Below are positions 8,873 through 15,872 of a stretch of 64,000 nucleotides of DNA, in pieces (within the stretch, counting starts at the first letter, position 1; each line of letters starts with the position of its first letter). The DNA is from an uncultured Sphingopyxis sp. (lineage in GTDB: Bacteria; Pseudomonadota; Alphaproteobacteria; Sphingomonadales; Sphingomonadaceae), in assembly GCF_900078365.1 (NCBI RefSeq), contig NZ_LT598653.1, forward strand, positions 744,001-808,000. The letters are read 5' to 3'. The translations under genes and the position numbers were made by a program. Below the pieces are notes generated by a model. That model ran no database searches, had not been told where the DNA came from, and saw only the letters and a list, made by a program, of their open reading frames with translations.

Positions 8873-10009
8873 CTAGCGAAACTGGCGAAACGCACTCCGC
8901 ACTTCTTCGACAAAGATTTTCGGCTGCTCCCAAGCCGCGAAATGTCCGCCGCGATCCGCTTCGTTCCAGTAGAAGAGGTTGGCCCAGTTTTGCTCCGCCC
9001 AGACGCGCGGCGCGCGGTAGAATTCACCCGGGAAAATCGTGGCTCCCATCGGGAGGTCGATCCGGCCCGCAGAATAGCCGCCGAAGCCCGTTCGAAACAC
9101 CTCCCAATAATAGCGCGCTGAAGAGGTGCCTGTGTTGGTGAACCAGTAGAGCGAGATATCGTCGAGAATGGTGTCGAAACCCAGCGCCGGTTCATCGCTG
9201 CCGTCATTGCCCGACCACGCGTCGATCTTTTCGAACATCCACGCCGCCTGTGCCACGGGAGAGTCCGCAAGACCGTAGCCGAGCGTCTGGGGCCGGGTGC
9301 CTTGAAGATTTGCGTAAGCGCCGCCGTCGCTCTGGAATTTCGCCATGCTGGCGAGCGCGCGCCTCTCTTCTTGGGTCGGGTCCGTCGGATCGACTGTCGG
9401 CATAACGAGAGGCAGGTTCACGTGCGCGGCTGCCAGACCGTCAGGGCGAAGCTGTGCGAGGCGATGCGTGATCAGCGACCCCCAGTCGCCGCCCTGCGCT
9501 ACCCAATGCTCGCAACCGAGCCTTTGCATCAGGGCTCCCCAAGCGCGCGCGGTTCGTTCGGCATTCCATTCAGCATCCGTTGGCCGCTGAGAGAAGCCGT
9601 ACCCCGGGATCGATGGAATGACGACGTCGAACGCGTCGGCTGCATTGCCGCCATGCGCGACAGGGTCGGTCAATGGACCGATAACGTCGAGAAACTCTAT
9701 GACGGAACCGGGCCAGCCGTGCGTCAGGATGACGGGAAGGGCGCCCGCGTGCGGCGAACGGACATGCAGGAAATGGATTTCCAGCCCGTCGATCTCCATG
9801 TGGAACTGCGGATATCGGTTGATCCGCTCCTCGAAGCGGCGCCAATCGTGCCGGTGCTGCCAATGGTCGATCAATCGGCGCGCCGTTCCAAGCTGGACGC
9901 CCTGACTCTTGTCGCCAACAATCTCGCGGTCCGGCCAACGAACGCGATCGAGCCTCGCCTTCAGATCGTCGATAGCGTCCTGCGGAACCTGGACTTTGAA
10001 CGGGGTCAT
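8873..10009 (-). CDS. Epoxide hydrolase (EHN-domain alpha/beta hydrolase)
   Basis: This 378-residue protein has the epoxide hydrolase N-terminal domain (about 1-105, FKVQVPQDAIDDLKARL..RWPD), then an alpha/beta hydrolase fold. Visible catalytic features are the oxyanion HGWPGS (about 120-125), the nucleophile elbow GGDWGS with the nucleophilic Asp, the lid region with Tyr residues (SLYWFTNTGTSSARYYWE) and the base His in DRGGHFAAWEQP near the C-terminus. It hydrolyses epoxides to diols, probably in the cytoplasm; the natural substrate is unknown. I chose ATG 10009 (MTPFKVQVP), the usual family start; an upstream in-frame start at 10063 is less likely. It stands alone on the minus strand. Confidence 0.92.
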   Translation of the reverse strand: MTPFKVQVPQDAIDDLKARLDRVRWPDREIVGDKSQGVQLGTARRLIDHWQHRHDWRRFEERINRYPQFHMEIDGLEIHFLHVRSPHAGALPVILTHGWPGSVIEFLDVIGPLTDPVAHGGNAADAFDVVIPSIPGYGFSQRPTDAEWNAERTARAWGALMQRLGCEHWVAQGGDWGSLITHRLAQLRPDGLAAAHVNLPLVMPTVDPTDPTQEERRALASMAKFQSDGGAYANLQGTRPQTLGYGLADSPVAQAAWMFEKIDAWSGNDGSDEPALGFDTILDDISLYWFTNTGTSSARYYWEVFRTGFGGYSAGRIDLPMGATIFPGEFYRAPRVWAEQNWANLFYWNEADRGGHFAAWEQPKIFVEEVRSAFRQFR

Positions 10010-10356
10010 CGCGCGTCTCCAATCGAATAGCGCTCGGGAACAGCAACTCGGGCTTCTGCTCACCGCGCCGAACGCGAGAGATGATCGCGGTTAGCCTCGT
10101 TCGCCATTATCCCCGGGCATTATGCGTCATGGACTTTCGGCCAAGCTTTGCTGTGCCAAGGAGTTGGCAAAGGGTCTCACCTATCGTTCCAGGGCTCGCG
10201 CCCGGCGAGGCCGCTTTCGTTGGACGCGCGGTCACGCGGGTCCCGGGGCCACAGTAAAGCCGGGTTGGCGGATACTGCGAGGCATGTCGTCGTAATCGGC
10301 AACGAATCCGAACCCGCTCGCGAACGTGCGCATGCCAGACTGCCGCTTCCGGGCGC
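10010..10356. other. Intergenic, possible decayed coding DNA
   Basis: No intact gene was found between the epoxide hydrolase start and the helicase remnant. One plus-strand stretch from about 10142 reads KLCCAKELAKGLTYRS, which loosely resembles the LAKGLEFR motif of UvrD-like helicases. It might be a further relic related to the remnant at 10357. This is weak, single-motif evidence. Confidence 0.3.
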
Positions 10357-10569
10357 GTCGAGGATTATGGCCCCGGCGGCCTGACCGTCGAGACCGTGGC
10401 GAGGTTCAAGGGTCTCGAACGCTCCGTCATTATTCTCTGGGCATACGACGCGTGCAACGCTGCGGCCGACCGCGAGACTCTCTATGTCGGCATGTCGCGG
10501 GCGAAATCCGTCCCCTACCCATGCGGCGCACGCGAGGCCTGCCGCCGAATATTGAAAATGGCGGGGTAG
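10357..10569 (+). pseudogene. Remnant of superfamily I (UvrD/NERD-type) helicase C-terminus
   Basis: In the frame ending at TAG 10567-10569 the translation contains VETVARFKGLERSVIILW, a spacer, then ETLYVGMSRAKS. This is the motif V/VI arrangement (FKGLE...LYV..SRA) at the C-terminal end of UvrD/REP-like helicases. There is no start codon with a ribosome binding site and the upstream ATPase domain is absent, so only about 70 codons survive. It is a decayed fragment, probably from an accessory or defence helicase, lying just upstream of the HEPN-like gene. Confidence 0.75.
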
Positions 10570-10738
10570 GGGCGAGCGGTCGAAGAGGGGGCATCATGCC
10601 CCCAGTATTCGGGGCGGGATCTTTGCGAGTAGCAGCCGCACCGCCGCTATTGTCTGATGCGAAATCGAACCGGTTGCGCTAGAGACCCGGTCCCGACGCC
10701 GACCGGTTTAAGCCCCACGATATTCCTGGATCCCTTGT

Positions 10739-12025
10739 ATGTCTTCCTTTTCCATCGATCTTGCGGCCGACCGTATCGTCGATTCCCGCACGCGCGCTTA
10801 CTTCGAGGAAGTATCGCGGTCATACGCCAACGAATGCTTCCGGAGCAGCTTGGTCATGCTGTGGACGGTTGTCGTGTGTGATCTCGTATACAAGCTGCAG
10901 ACACTGCGGGATCTTTACAACGACACGGCCGCAGGCAAGCTCTTGCAGGACGTCGAGCAAAAACGCGCTACGAACCCGAACAGCCCAGACTGGGAAATTT
11001 ACCTGCTCGAAGAGGTCGCGAAGCGCACCAAAATGCTTGAAACCTCGGAGTTCGTGCAGCTCCAGAATCTCCAGAAACTGCGCCACCTGTCGGCACACCC
11101 CGTCCTGACAGCGGCGGACCTGCTCTTTCGACCGACGAAAGAGGACGTCCGGGCCCAGATTCGCATGGCGCTCGAAGCGGTGCTGCTCAAACCAGCCCTG
11201 TTCTCGAAGCGGGTTATCGATACGCTCGTCGATGATATCGCCACGAACAAGGCCTTACTTATTTCGCGCGAGAAGCTGAAAGCCTACCTCGAAGCGCGGT
11301 ACCTGCCAAACATGCCATTAGCGATCGAGCTCGAACTATTCCGAGTTCTTTGGAAATTCTGCTTCAGGCTCAATAACGCCGATACCGAAGCTAACCGGGG
11401 GATCAACGCACAGGCGCTTGCTATATTGTTCAATCGCGATCCGGTGGCGGTACGGACAATGATCGGTGCCGAGCGGGCGGTGTTCAGCAATGTCGGACCG
11501 GACCCGGAACCGCTCGACGCTCTTATCGCGTTTTTGGCGGACCATGGAGAGCTGTTCGGCCTCCTCGATCCCGCGGCCCAGATTCTGGTGGAAGGCCGGC
11601 TTGCAGCCGACATAAACAACCGCGCGAGAGGCCGCTTCAAAAGCCCTGACATGGCGGCGCACCTCGACGCGCTCCTCGCCGAAGATCATCGTGACCTGGC
11701 CAAGCTGGACGATGATTTATGGCTGGCCTTGCTCGACGATGCGAACAGCGAAGGACAGGTGGACGGGGCCGTCCGCCTGGCCATCAAAACCTACACGGGA
11801 AGCCGCACTTACGACGCCGCGGACTCCCGTTTCGGCAGGTTCATCGAGCCGGCGCTGGCTCATTTTACGTCCGTCACGATGACGGAACTTCTTACCGGTA
11901 TCGAAGATAACGACCAGACGTACGGCCGCGGCCGTTCCACCCTTGATCATCGGCAGATCAGGGACGCCGCCGACGATCTCGGTGTCGTGTCCTCATCGTT
12001 CAAGGAGTTTACGAAGTCCCTTTAA
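10739..12025 (+). CDS. HEPN-like protein of unknown function (428 aa)
   Basis: I do not recognise the full-length family. The N-terminal part (about residues 15-150) is all-alpha and looks HEPN-like: a helix with SLVMLWTVVVCDLVYKLQ, then a long acidic/basic stretch, then LRHLSAHP with Arg115 and His120 spaced as R-x4-H, the HEPN RNase signature. The rest (about 150-428) is helical, Asp/Leu-rich and soluble, with no membrane segment or P-loop. ATG 10739 is the first codon of the frame. The gene sits alone on the plus strand, between a helicase remnant and a broken toxin-antitoxin pair, in accessory DNA. An RNase effector of an abortive-infection or toxin system is a reasonable guess, not a demonstration. 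Confidence 0.7.
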   Translation: MSSFSIDLAADRIVDSRTRAYFEEVSRSYANECFRSSLVMLWTVVVCDLVYKLQTLRDLYNDTAAGKLLQDVEQKRATNPNSPDWEIYLLEEVAKRTKMLETSEFVQLQNLQKLRHLSAHPVLTAADLLFRPTKEDVRAQIRMALEAVLLKPALFSKRVIDTLVDDIATNKALLISREKLKAYLEARYLPNMPLAIELELFRVLWKFCFRLNNADTEANRGINAQALAILFNRDPVAVRTMIGAERAVFSNVGPDPEPLDALIAFLADHGELFGLLDPAAQILVEGRLAADINNRARGRFKSPDMAAHLDALLAEDHRDLAKLDDDLWLALLDDANSEGQVDGAVRLAIKTYTGSRTYDAADSRFGRFIEPALAHFTSVTMTELLTGIEDNDQTYGRGRSTLDHRQIRDAADDLGVVSSSFKEFTKSL

Positions 12026-12088
12026 TGACACCAGCTGTTTCGTACCACGCGCCGTGCAACCAGCCGGGCCGCAGCAGCCGGGCATCCG

Positions 12089-12169
12089 CAAAAAGAGCAA
12101 GGCGCCCCGCAGGAAAGCGGGATGGAGCACATTGGCCTCGAGGAAGGCGGAGTAGCGGCCGACGAGCAT
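12089..12169 (-). pseudogene. Truncated PIN-domain toxin
   Basis: Immediately downstream of the antitoxin stop (12171) an ATG at 12169 opens a reading frame beginning MLVGRYSAFLEANVLHPAF. This matches the start of PIN-domain toxins (RY...LDANVL.PA.LR), except that the usual first acidic Asp is Glu. After about 27 residues the similarity stops and the frame runs on as low-complexity sequence to a stop at 11993, about 30 bp from the end of the HEPN-like gene. The remaining 100 or so residues of a PIN domain, with its other acidic residues, are missing. It is therefore a toxin remnant left by deletion or recombination. Confidence 0.7.
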
Positions 12170-12170
12170 T

Positions 12171-12662
12171 TCAGTCCTTCGACTCGACGCATTCGTCGTC
12201 AATGAGGTCATATTCCTCGTCGAGTTCGGTCATGCGGGTCAGGGCCTTGCGACGCTCCATCACCGTCTTCTCGCGATAGTTGAGGACGTCGCGCGCCAGC
12301 AATTTCCTGTGCGTTCCCACCATCCGATAGGGGATGATCTCCTCATTCAGCAGCTTGATCAGATGGGGACGCGACACGTTGAGCAGATCGGCCGCCTGCT
12401 GCGTCGTGAGTTCGGCGCTGACCGGCACGACGGCGACGGCATTCCCGTTACCCACCTCGATGAGCATCTTGATGATCGTGCGGAAAATATTCGCGGGGAT
12501 CGTGACCGATTCGACATTTGCATCGCCCGGTGCCTCGGCGGTAAAGCTCACCGAGGCGCCATGATCGAGCCGCGAAAACTGGCGCGCCGCCGTGCGGGCC
12601 GCGTCGATCTCGTCGAGGCTCGGTTCGTGGACCTCGTCCAGATTGACAGCAAGTGCAGCCAT
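12171..12662 (-). CDS. Excisionase-type HTH antitoxin of a PIN-toxin pair
   Basis: This 163-residue protein has a MerR/excisionase-type helix-turn-helix in its second half (LTTQQAADLLNVSRPHLIKLL, then IPYRMVGTHRKLLARDVLNY, about 85-130) and an acidic C-terminal tail (EYDLIDDECVESKD). This architecture is common for antitoxins placed directly before PIN-domain toxins, and the toxin start follows here within 2 nt. I chose ATG 12662 because an AAGGAG lies 8 nt upstream; another in-frame ATG at 12689 lacks that. The partner toxin is truncated, so the antitoxin is an orphan. It may still repress its own promoter at about 12697-12733. Confidence 0.8.
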   Translation of the reverse strand: MAALAVNLDEVHEPSLDEIDAARTAARQFSRLDHGASVSFTAEAPGDANVESVTIPANIFRTIIKMLIEVGNGNAVAVVPVSAELTTQQAADLLNVSRPHLIKLLNEEIIPYRMVGTHRKLLARDVLNYREKTVMERRKALTRMTELDEEYDLIDDECVESKD

Positions 12663-12696
12663 TTCGCTTCTCCTTCGGGCCGTACCCATATAGGGT

Positions 12697-12733
12697 ATAA
12701 ACGAAATAAATGAAACATTCGAAATAAACGAAA
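12697..12733. promoter_or_regulatory. AT-rich direct repeats upstream of antitoxin (probable operator)
   Basis: The stretch upstream of the antitoxin start carries repeated ATAAACGAAA/CGAAATAAA units, including CGAAATAAACGAAA at 12720-12733 and ATAAACGAAATAAATGAAA at 12697-12715. It is strikingly AT-rich for this replicon. A near-palindrome TACCCATATAGGGTA (12683-12697) lies next to it. Such repeats before a toxin-antitoxin operon usually bind the antitoxin; this function is inferred. Confidence 0.5.
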
Positions 12734-12923
12734 CGCAGTCTAAGGTGATTTCGTCGGGAGATGACGATTGCTACGCCACAAGGCCCCGAACACCGCCTTG
12801 AACTCCCTGAACGCACGGCAACCAAAATCGAACCCGCCGCCGGACGGGCGTGCCCCCCGGCTGTCTCGGACGACGGGTACCGCCCGAGGCAGTCGGCAAT
12901 CGTCCACTACCGACGGGTGTCGG

Positions 12924-13217
12924 TCAGGCGAGCAGCCGCCTCAGGAAATAGATGCGGAAGAGGTCGAGCAAGGCCTCGGCGGTCTCATTGTCGTTCGCAT
13001 GTGCGACGACCTGCAATCCGCCGTCGGGAGCGGGAGCATATTCGAATGGATGGAGGCCCGTCAGCCGCAGTGCGGCGGGGTCGAGCCCGTCGCGGCGGAG
13101 CGCGGCATGCGCGGCATCGTCGATCGAAAGCCCGATCCAGATTCCGGCGCTGCGCGCGGCGATATCCGAAAGATCGCCATGCTCGCTCGCAATCAACAGC
13201 TCGGCCCTGCCGTCCAT
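12924..13217 (-). CDS. Hypothetical protein (97 aa)
   Basis: I do not recognise this protein. From ATG 13217 it reads as a compact soluble domain with a plausible alpha/beta pattern (AELLIASEHGDLSDIAARSAGIWIGLSI segments, then a C-terminal helix ending LFRIYFLRRLLA). A GGGGAT purine stretch precedes the ATG. The same frame stays open upstream to 13520 through leader repeat B, so a longer 198-residue form is formally possible. Copy A also preserves part of that upstream peptide (GQTR.AI...SRRQAGFADGAVR). It lies between the antitoxin operator and the leader repeat, in mobile-element territory. Confidence 0.5.
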   Translation of the reverse strand: MDGRAELLIASEHGDLSDIAARSAGIWIGLSIDDAAHAALRRDGLDPAALRLTGLHPFEYAPAPDGGLQVVAHANDNETAEALLDLFRIYFLRRLLA

Positions 13218-13261
13218 TTCGATATCCCCTGATCCGCACTCGCCACGGTCGATGATCCGTA

Positions 13262-13634
13262 CACAGCGGACCGCCCCGTCCGCGAATCCGGCCTGTCTTC
13301 TGCTCCACTTTGCTATGGCCGCACGAGTCTGGCCATGCCAATTTCGATGAAGCGTTCGGTAAAAATTCTTTAGCCGCTTCTCGCCTCCTTGCGCCGTCGG
13401 CGACCATCCCGGTGCCGGAGTGAGCCGTCTGGACGAGCGCGAAACCGCGCGCAACATCCACCCCGGCGCCTTTTCCCCGCCCGCTGTGCGGGCTCCTCGC
13501 GGCCCGCGTTCCGCGTCCAAAAAGCACCGTTCCGTCTGTCCTCCGCATATGCTGCGGCCCTGCGGGTACGCGCCGTTTCCATGACGCCCGTCCTCTCCCT
13601 GCTCACGCTCCGGGGATGGTCTCCGGCAGCGATG
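13262..13634 (+). repeat. Leader repeat, copy B
   Basis: From about 13303 to 13634 this matches 44599-44926 nearly base for base, including the block GGGCTCCTCGCGGCCCGCGT and the end CTCCGGCAGCGATG. Its first 40 bp (13264-13303) match copy A at about 8629 instead. In copy C the repeat runs straight into the DUF736 start. Here the match ends at the GATG and the tail of a decayed TetR gene follows on the other strand. The repeat probably carries the promoter/leader of element genes and served as a recombination point. Confidence 0.85.
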
Positions 13635-14120
13635 TCGGCGGCGATTGTACTTTCTTCGCCCGAGAGCCAGCTCCGCAACATGCCGATCTGCGCGGCGGCC
13701 ACTCCGGTCGCCCGTGTGGAGGCGTGCTCGTGCTCACGTCTCCTCGGGCATGCGGAAAGATCATCTGCGCGAGCCGGCACTCCGCCAGTGGCGTGGTCGA
13801 GCCGAATATGGCCCTTCCGACTGCGCGCCGTTCCCATCGGTGGCGTACCGTGATAGACCGCGCCGCGCGGCCTGAGGCGGTGGTCGCCAGCGCGAGCAGC
13901 ACGGCTCGATCGCTGCGAGCAGCAGTTCGTCTTTGCTCCAGAAATGCTCATAGAAGGTCGATTTGCCGATGTCGGCGCGCTCGCGAATATCGGCAATCCG
14001 GATCGCCTCGTAGCGCCGCTCCGCGAGCAGGCTTGCCAGTGCGTCGATCATTGCGGCTCTGGTACGCATAGTACGGGGATCAGTGGGCAGTCGCCCCTGC
14101 ATGACGTGGGTATAAGGCAT
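13619..14120 (-). pseudogene. TetR family regulator, frameshifted
   Basis: From ATG 14120 the translation has a complete TetR DNA-binding domain: RTRAAMIDALASLLAERRYEAI-RIADI-ERADIGKSTFYEHF-SKDELLLAAIEP. After about residue 72 the frame breaks into low-complexity sequence. TetR-like ligand-domain sequence continues in other frames, ending with VAAAQIGMLRSWLSGEESTIAADIA, a typical TetR C-terminal helix pair, near 13630-13700. At least one and probably two frameshifts are needed to join them. The end abuts leader repeat B. It is a decayed regulator, possibly once of the divergent VOC gene. Confidence 0.75.
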
Positions 14121-14267
14121 AGATGCTTGAAAGGGGACAGGCGGTCGGCATGAGTGTCCCAGACTATCTGGCATCAATGTCCGCGACGGCTTCGTCGCGC
14201 CGCTTTCCCGCTCGCCAGCGCACCCGATTTGCGCAAGACCGGAAGCAGGAAATAGCGGAATCCAGCC

Positions 14268-14624
14268 ATGCCAACCGATCATCATGCCGTCGCGATCGTT
14301 CCGACCACCGACCTCGACGAAAGCGAAGCCTTTTACGCCAGACTCGGGTTCGATGTCGCGAGCGACTATGGTCACTATCGCATTCTCGACGACGGGCGTG
14401 GCTGGCGTCTTCACCTGGCGCACTTGTCAGGCTGGCCGAGACGGATCGAGGACAATCCGTTCGGTATCTATCTCTATGTCGACGATACCATCGCGGATCG
14501 GGTGCGCGACCTCATTATCGAGAGGGGCAGCCCTAATGCGAAACCCTGAGGCACTTACGAGTTCGCGGTGAGCGATCCGAGCGGGCTGCTCGTACGGACT
14601 GGCTGGGTCGTCGCCGAGGATTGA
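14268..14624 (+). pseudogene. VOC (glyoxalase/bleomycin-resistance fold) protein with in-frame TGA
   Basis: The first 93 codons give a VOC half-domain (AVAIVPTTDLDESEAFYARLGF, then a YVDD segment). A TGA at 14547-14549 stops translation, but the same frame continues without further interruption as GTYEFAVSDPSGLLVRTGW to TGA 14622-14624. VOC proteins of this class usually read PWG.YEF..SDP.G at that point, so the TGA most likely replaces a Trp TGG. The full product would be 118 residues. It is either a single-base nonsense mutation or a sequencing error; no recoding signal was seen. It is divergent from the broken TetR. Confidence 0.8.
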
Positions 14625-14649
14625 GGCTCCGGCGAGGGCGGCGATTGGG

Positions 14650-15108
14650 TCAGCGCAGCTCGATGGCGGCATCGACCTCGACTGCGCACCCGAACGGGAG
14701 CCTGAACACGCCGACGGCGCTTCGCGCATGCCGGCCGCTGTCGCCAAGGACCTCCGCCATGAGGTCCGAGCAGCCGTTGGCGACCTGGGGAATGGCATCG
14801 AACCCGGGGGCGGCCTGAACGAACACGCCAAGTTTCAGCAGACGTCCGAACCTTGCCCAGTCGCCTTCGCAGGCGGCCCGAAATTGCGCGAGAAGATTGA
14901 GGCCGCACAGATGTGCCGCGCGCACCGCAGCTTCGACGTCGATATCGCCGCCAACATCGCCCTTGATCGCCTCGCCGGCGAGGGAGGACAATTGTCCTGA
15001 GATATGAACGATCGCACCCGACTGGGTGAAAGGGACGTAGTTCGCCACCGGGGGCGCTACATCGGGTAGCGTCAGGCCCAGTTCCGCGATCCGGCGTTCG
15101 ATGCTCAT
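14650..15108 (-). CDS. RidA/YjgF-family enamine/imine deaminase
   Basis: This 152-residue protein is of the longer RidA subfamily (MSIERRIAELGLTLPD...). It has the conserved segments YVPFTQSGAIVHISGQL, DIDVEAAVRAAHLCGLNLLAQ and a C-terminal PFGCAVEVDAAIEL, the trimer interface and ligand pocket of the family. RidA proteins hydrolyse reactive enamines such as 2-aminoacrylate released by PLP enzymes. The gene starts 14 nt after aapP, last in a unit that begins with a cystathionine beta-lyase-type PLP enzyme, so detoxifying that enzyme's enamine product is a natural role. ATG 15108 fits the family start. Confidence 0.9.
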   Translation of the reverse strand: MSIERRIAELGLTLPDVAPPVANYVPFTQSGAIVHISGQLSSLAGEAIKGDVGGDIDVEAAVRAAHLCGLNLLAQFRAACEGDWARFGRLLKLGVFVQAAPGFDAIPQVANGCSDLMAEVLGDSGRHARSAVGVFRLPFGCAVEVDAAIELR

Positions 15109-15122
15109 ATAGTCTCCGTTCT

Positions 15123-15872
15123 TCAGATGATCTGGGCGAGAAAGGCCCGTGTGCGGTCGTGGCGGGGGTCGGCGAAGAACGCACCGGGTGCATTGACTTC
15201 GAGGATCTGGCCGCCGTCCATAAAGACGATCCGGTCGGCGACCTGCTTGGCGAAGCCCATTTCGTGGGTGACGCACAGCATCGTCATGCCCTCTTCGGCG
15301 AGGCTAGTCATAATATCGAGTACCTCCTTGACCATTTCGGCATCGAGGGCCGAGGTCGGTTCATCGAACAGCATGACCTTGGGCGCCATGCAGAGCGCGC
15401 GGGCGATCGCGACGCGCTGCTGCTGGCCGCCCGAAAGCTGTCCGGGGAACTTGGCCGATTGCTCCGGTATCCGCACCCGGGCGAGGAAGTGACGCGCGGT
15501 CTCTTCGGCTTTCTCCCGGCTGTGGCCCAGAACCTTCATCGGTGCGAGGGTGCAATTGTCGAGGATCGACAGATGCGGGAAGAGATTGAACCCCTGGAAC
15601 ACCATGCCGACATCGCGGCGTACCTCGTCGATCGATCGCATGTCGCGGGAGAGGCGTGTGCCATTAACGCTGATTTCGCCCTCGTCATGCGTCTCGAGGG
15701 CGTTAATGCAGCGGATGAGGGTCGACTTGCCCGATCCCGAAGGCCCGCAGATGATGATCTTCTCGCCGGCTTGCACCGACAGGCTGACGTTTCGCAGAGC
15801 ATGAAAATCGCCGAACCATTTATGGATGCCCGATAGGCTAACTGCGGCGGACGGCATGAGGTTGTCGGTCAC
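15123..15872 (-). CDS. aapP: Amino-acid ABC transporter ATP-binding protein
   Basis: This 249-residue ABC ATPase of the polar amino acid (GlnQ/AapP) family has Walker A GPSGSGKST (about residues 43-51), a Q-loop (GMVFQGFNLFPH), the signature LSGGQQQRVAIARAL, Walker B VMLFDEPTSALD and an H-loop TMLCVTHEMGF. The GTG start at 15872 overlaps the permease stop (GTGA); ATG 15857 is an alternative. It powers import by the two permeases immediately upstream. Confidence 0.93.
   Translation of the reverse strand: MTDNLMPSAAVSLSGIHKWFGDFHALRNVSLSVQAGEKIIICGPSGSGKSTLIRCINALETHDEGEISVNGTRLSRDMRSIDEVRRDVGMVFQGFNLFPHLSILDNCTLAPMKVLGHSREKAEETARHFLARVRIPEQSAKFPGQLSGGQQQRVAIARALCMAPKVMLFDEPTSALDAEMVKEVLDIMTSLAEEGMTMLCVTHEMGFAKQVADRIVFMDGGQILEVNAPGAFFADPRHDRTRAFLAQII

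Noticed and set aside
8493..8933. 146-codon minus-strand frame between the GMC gene and epoxide hydrolase
   Set aside because: It runs through leader repeat copy A, overlaps the end of the epoxide hydrolase and shows no domain.
14547..14549. Selenocysteine or recoded TGA in the VOC gene
   Set aside because: The position corresponds to a conserved Trp in this family and no selenocysteine insertion hairpin is evident, so a nonsense change is simpler.
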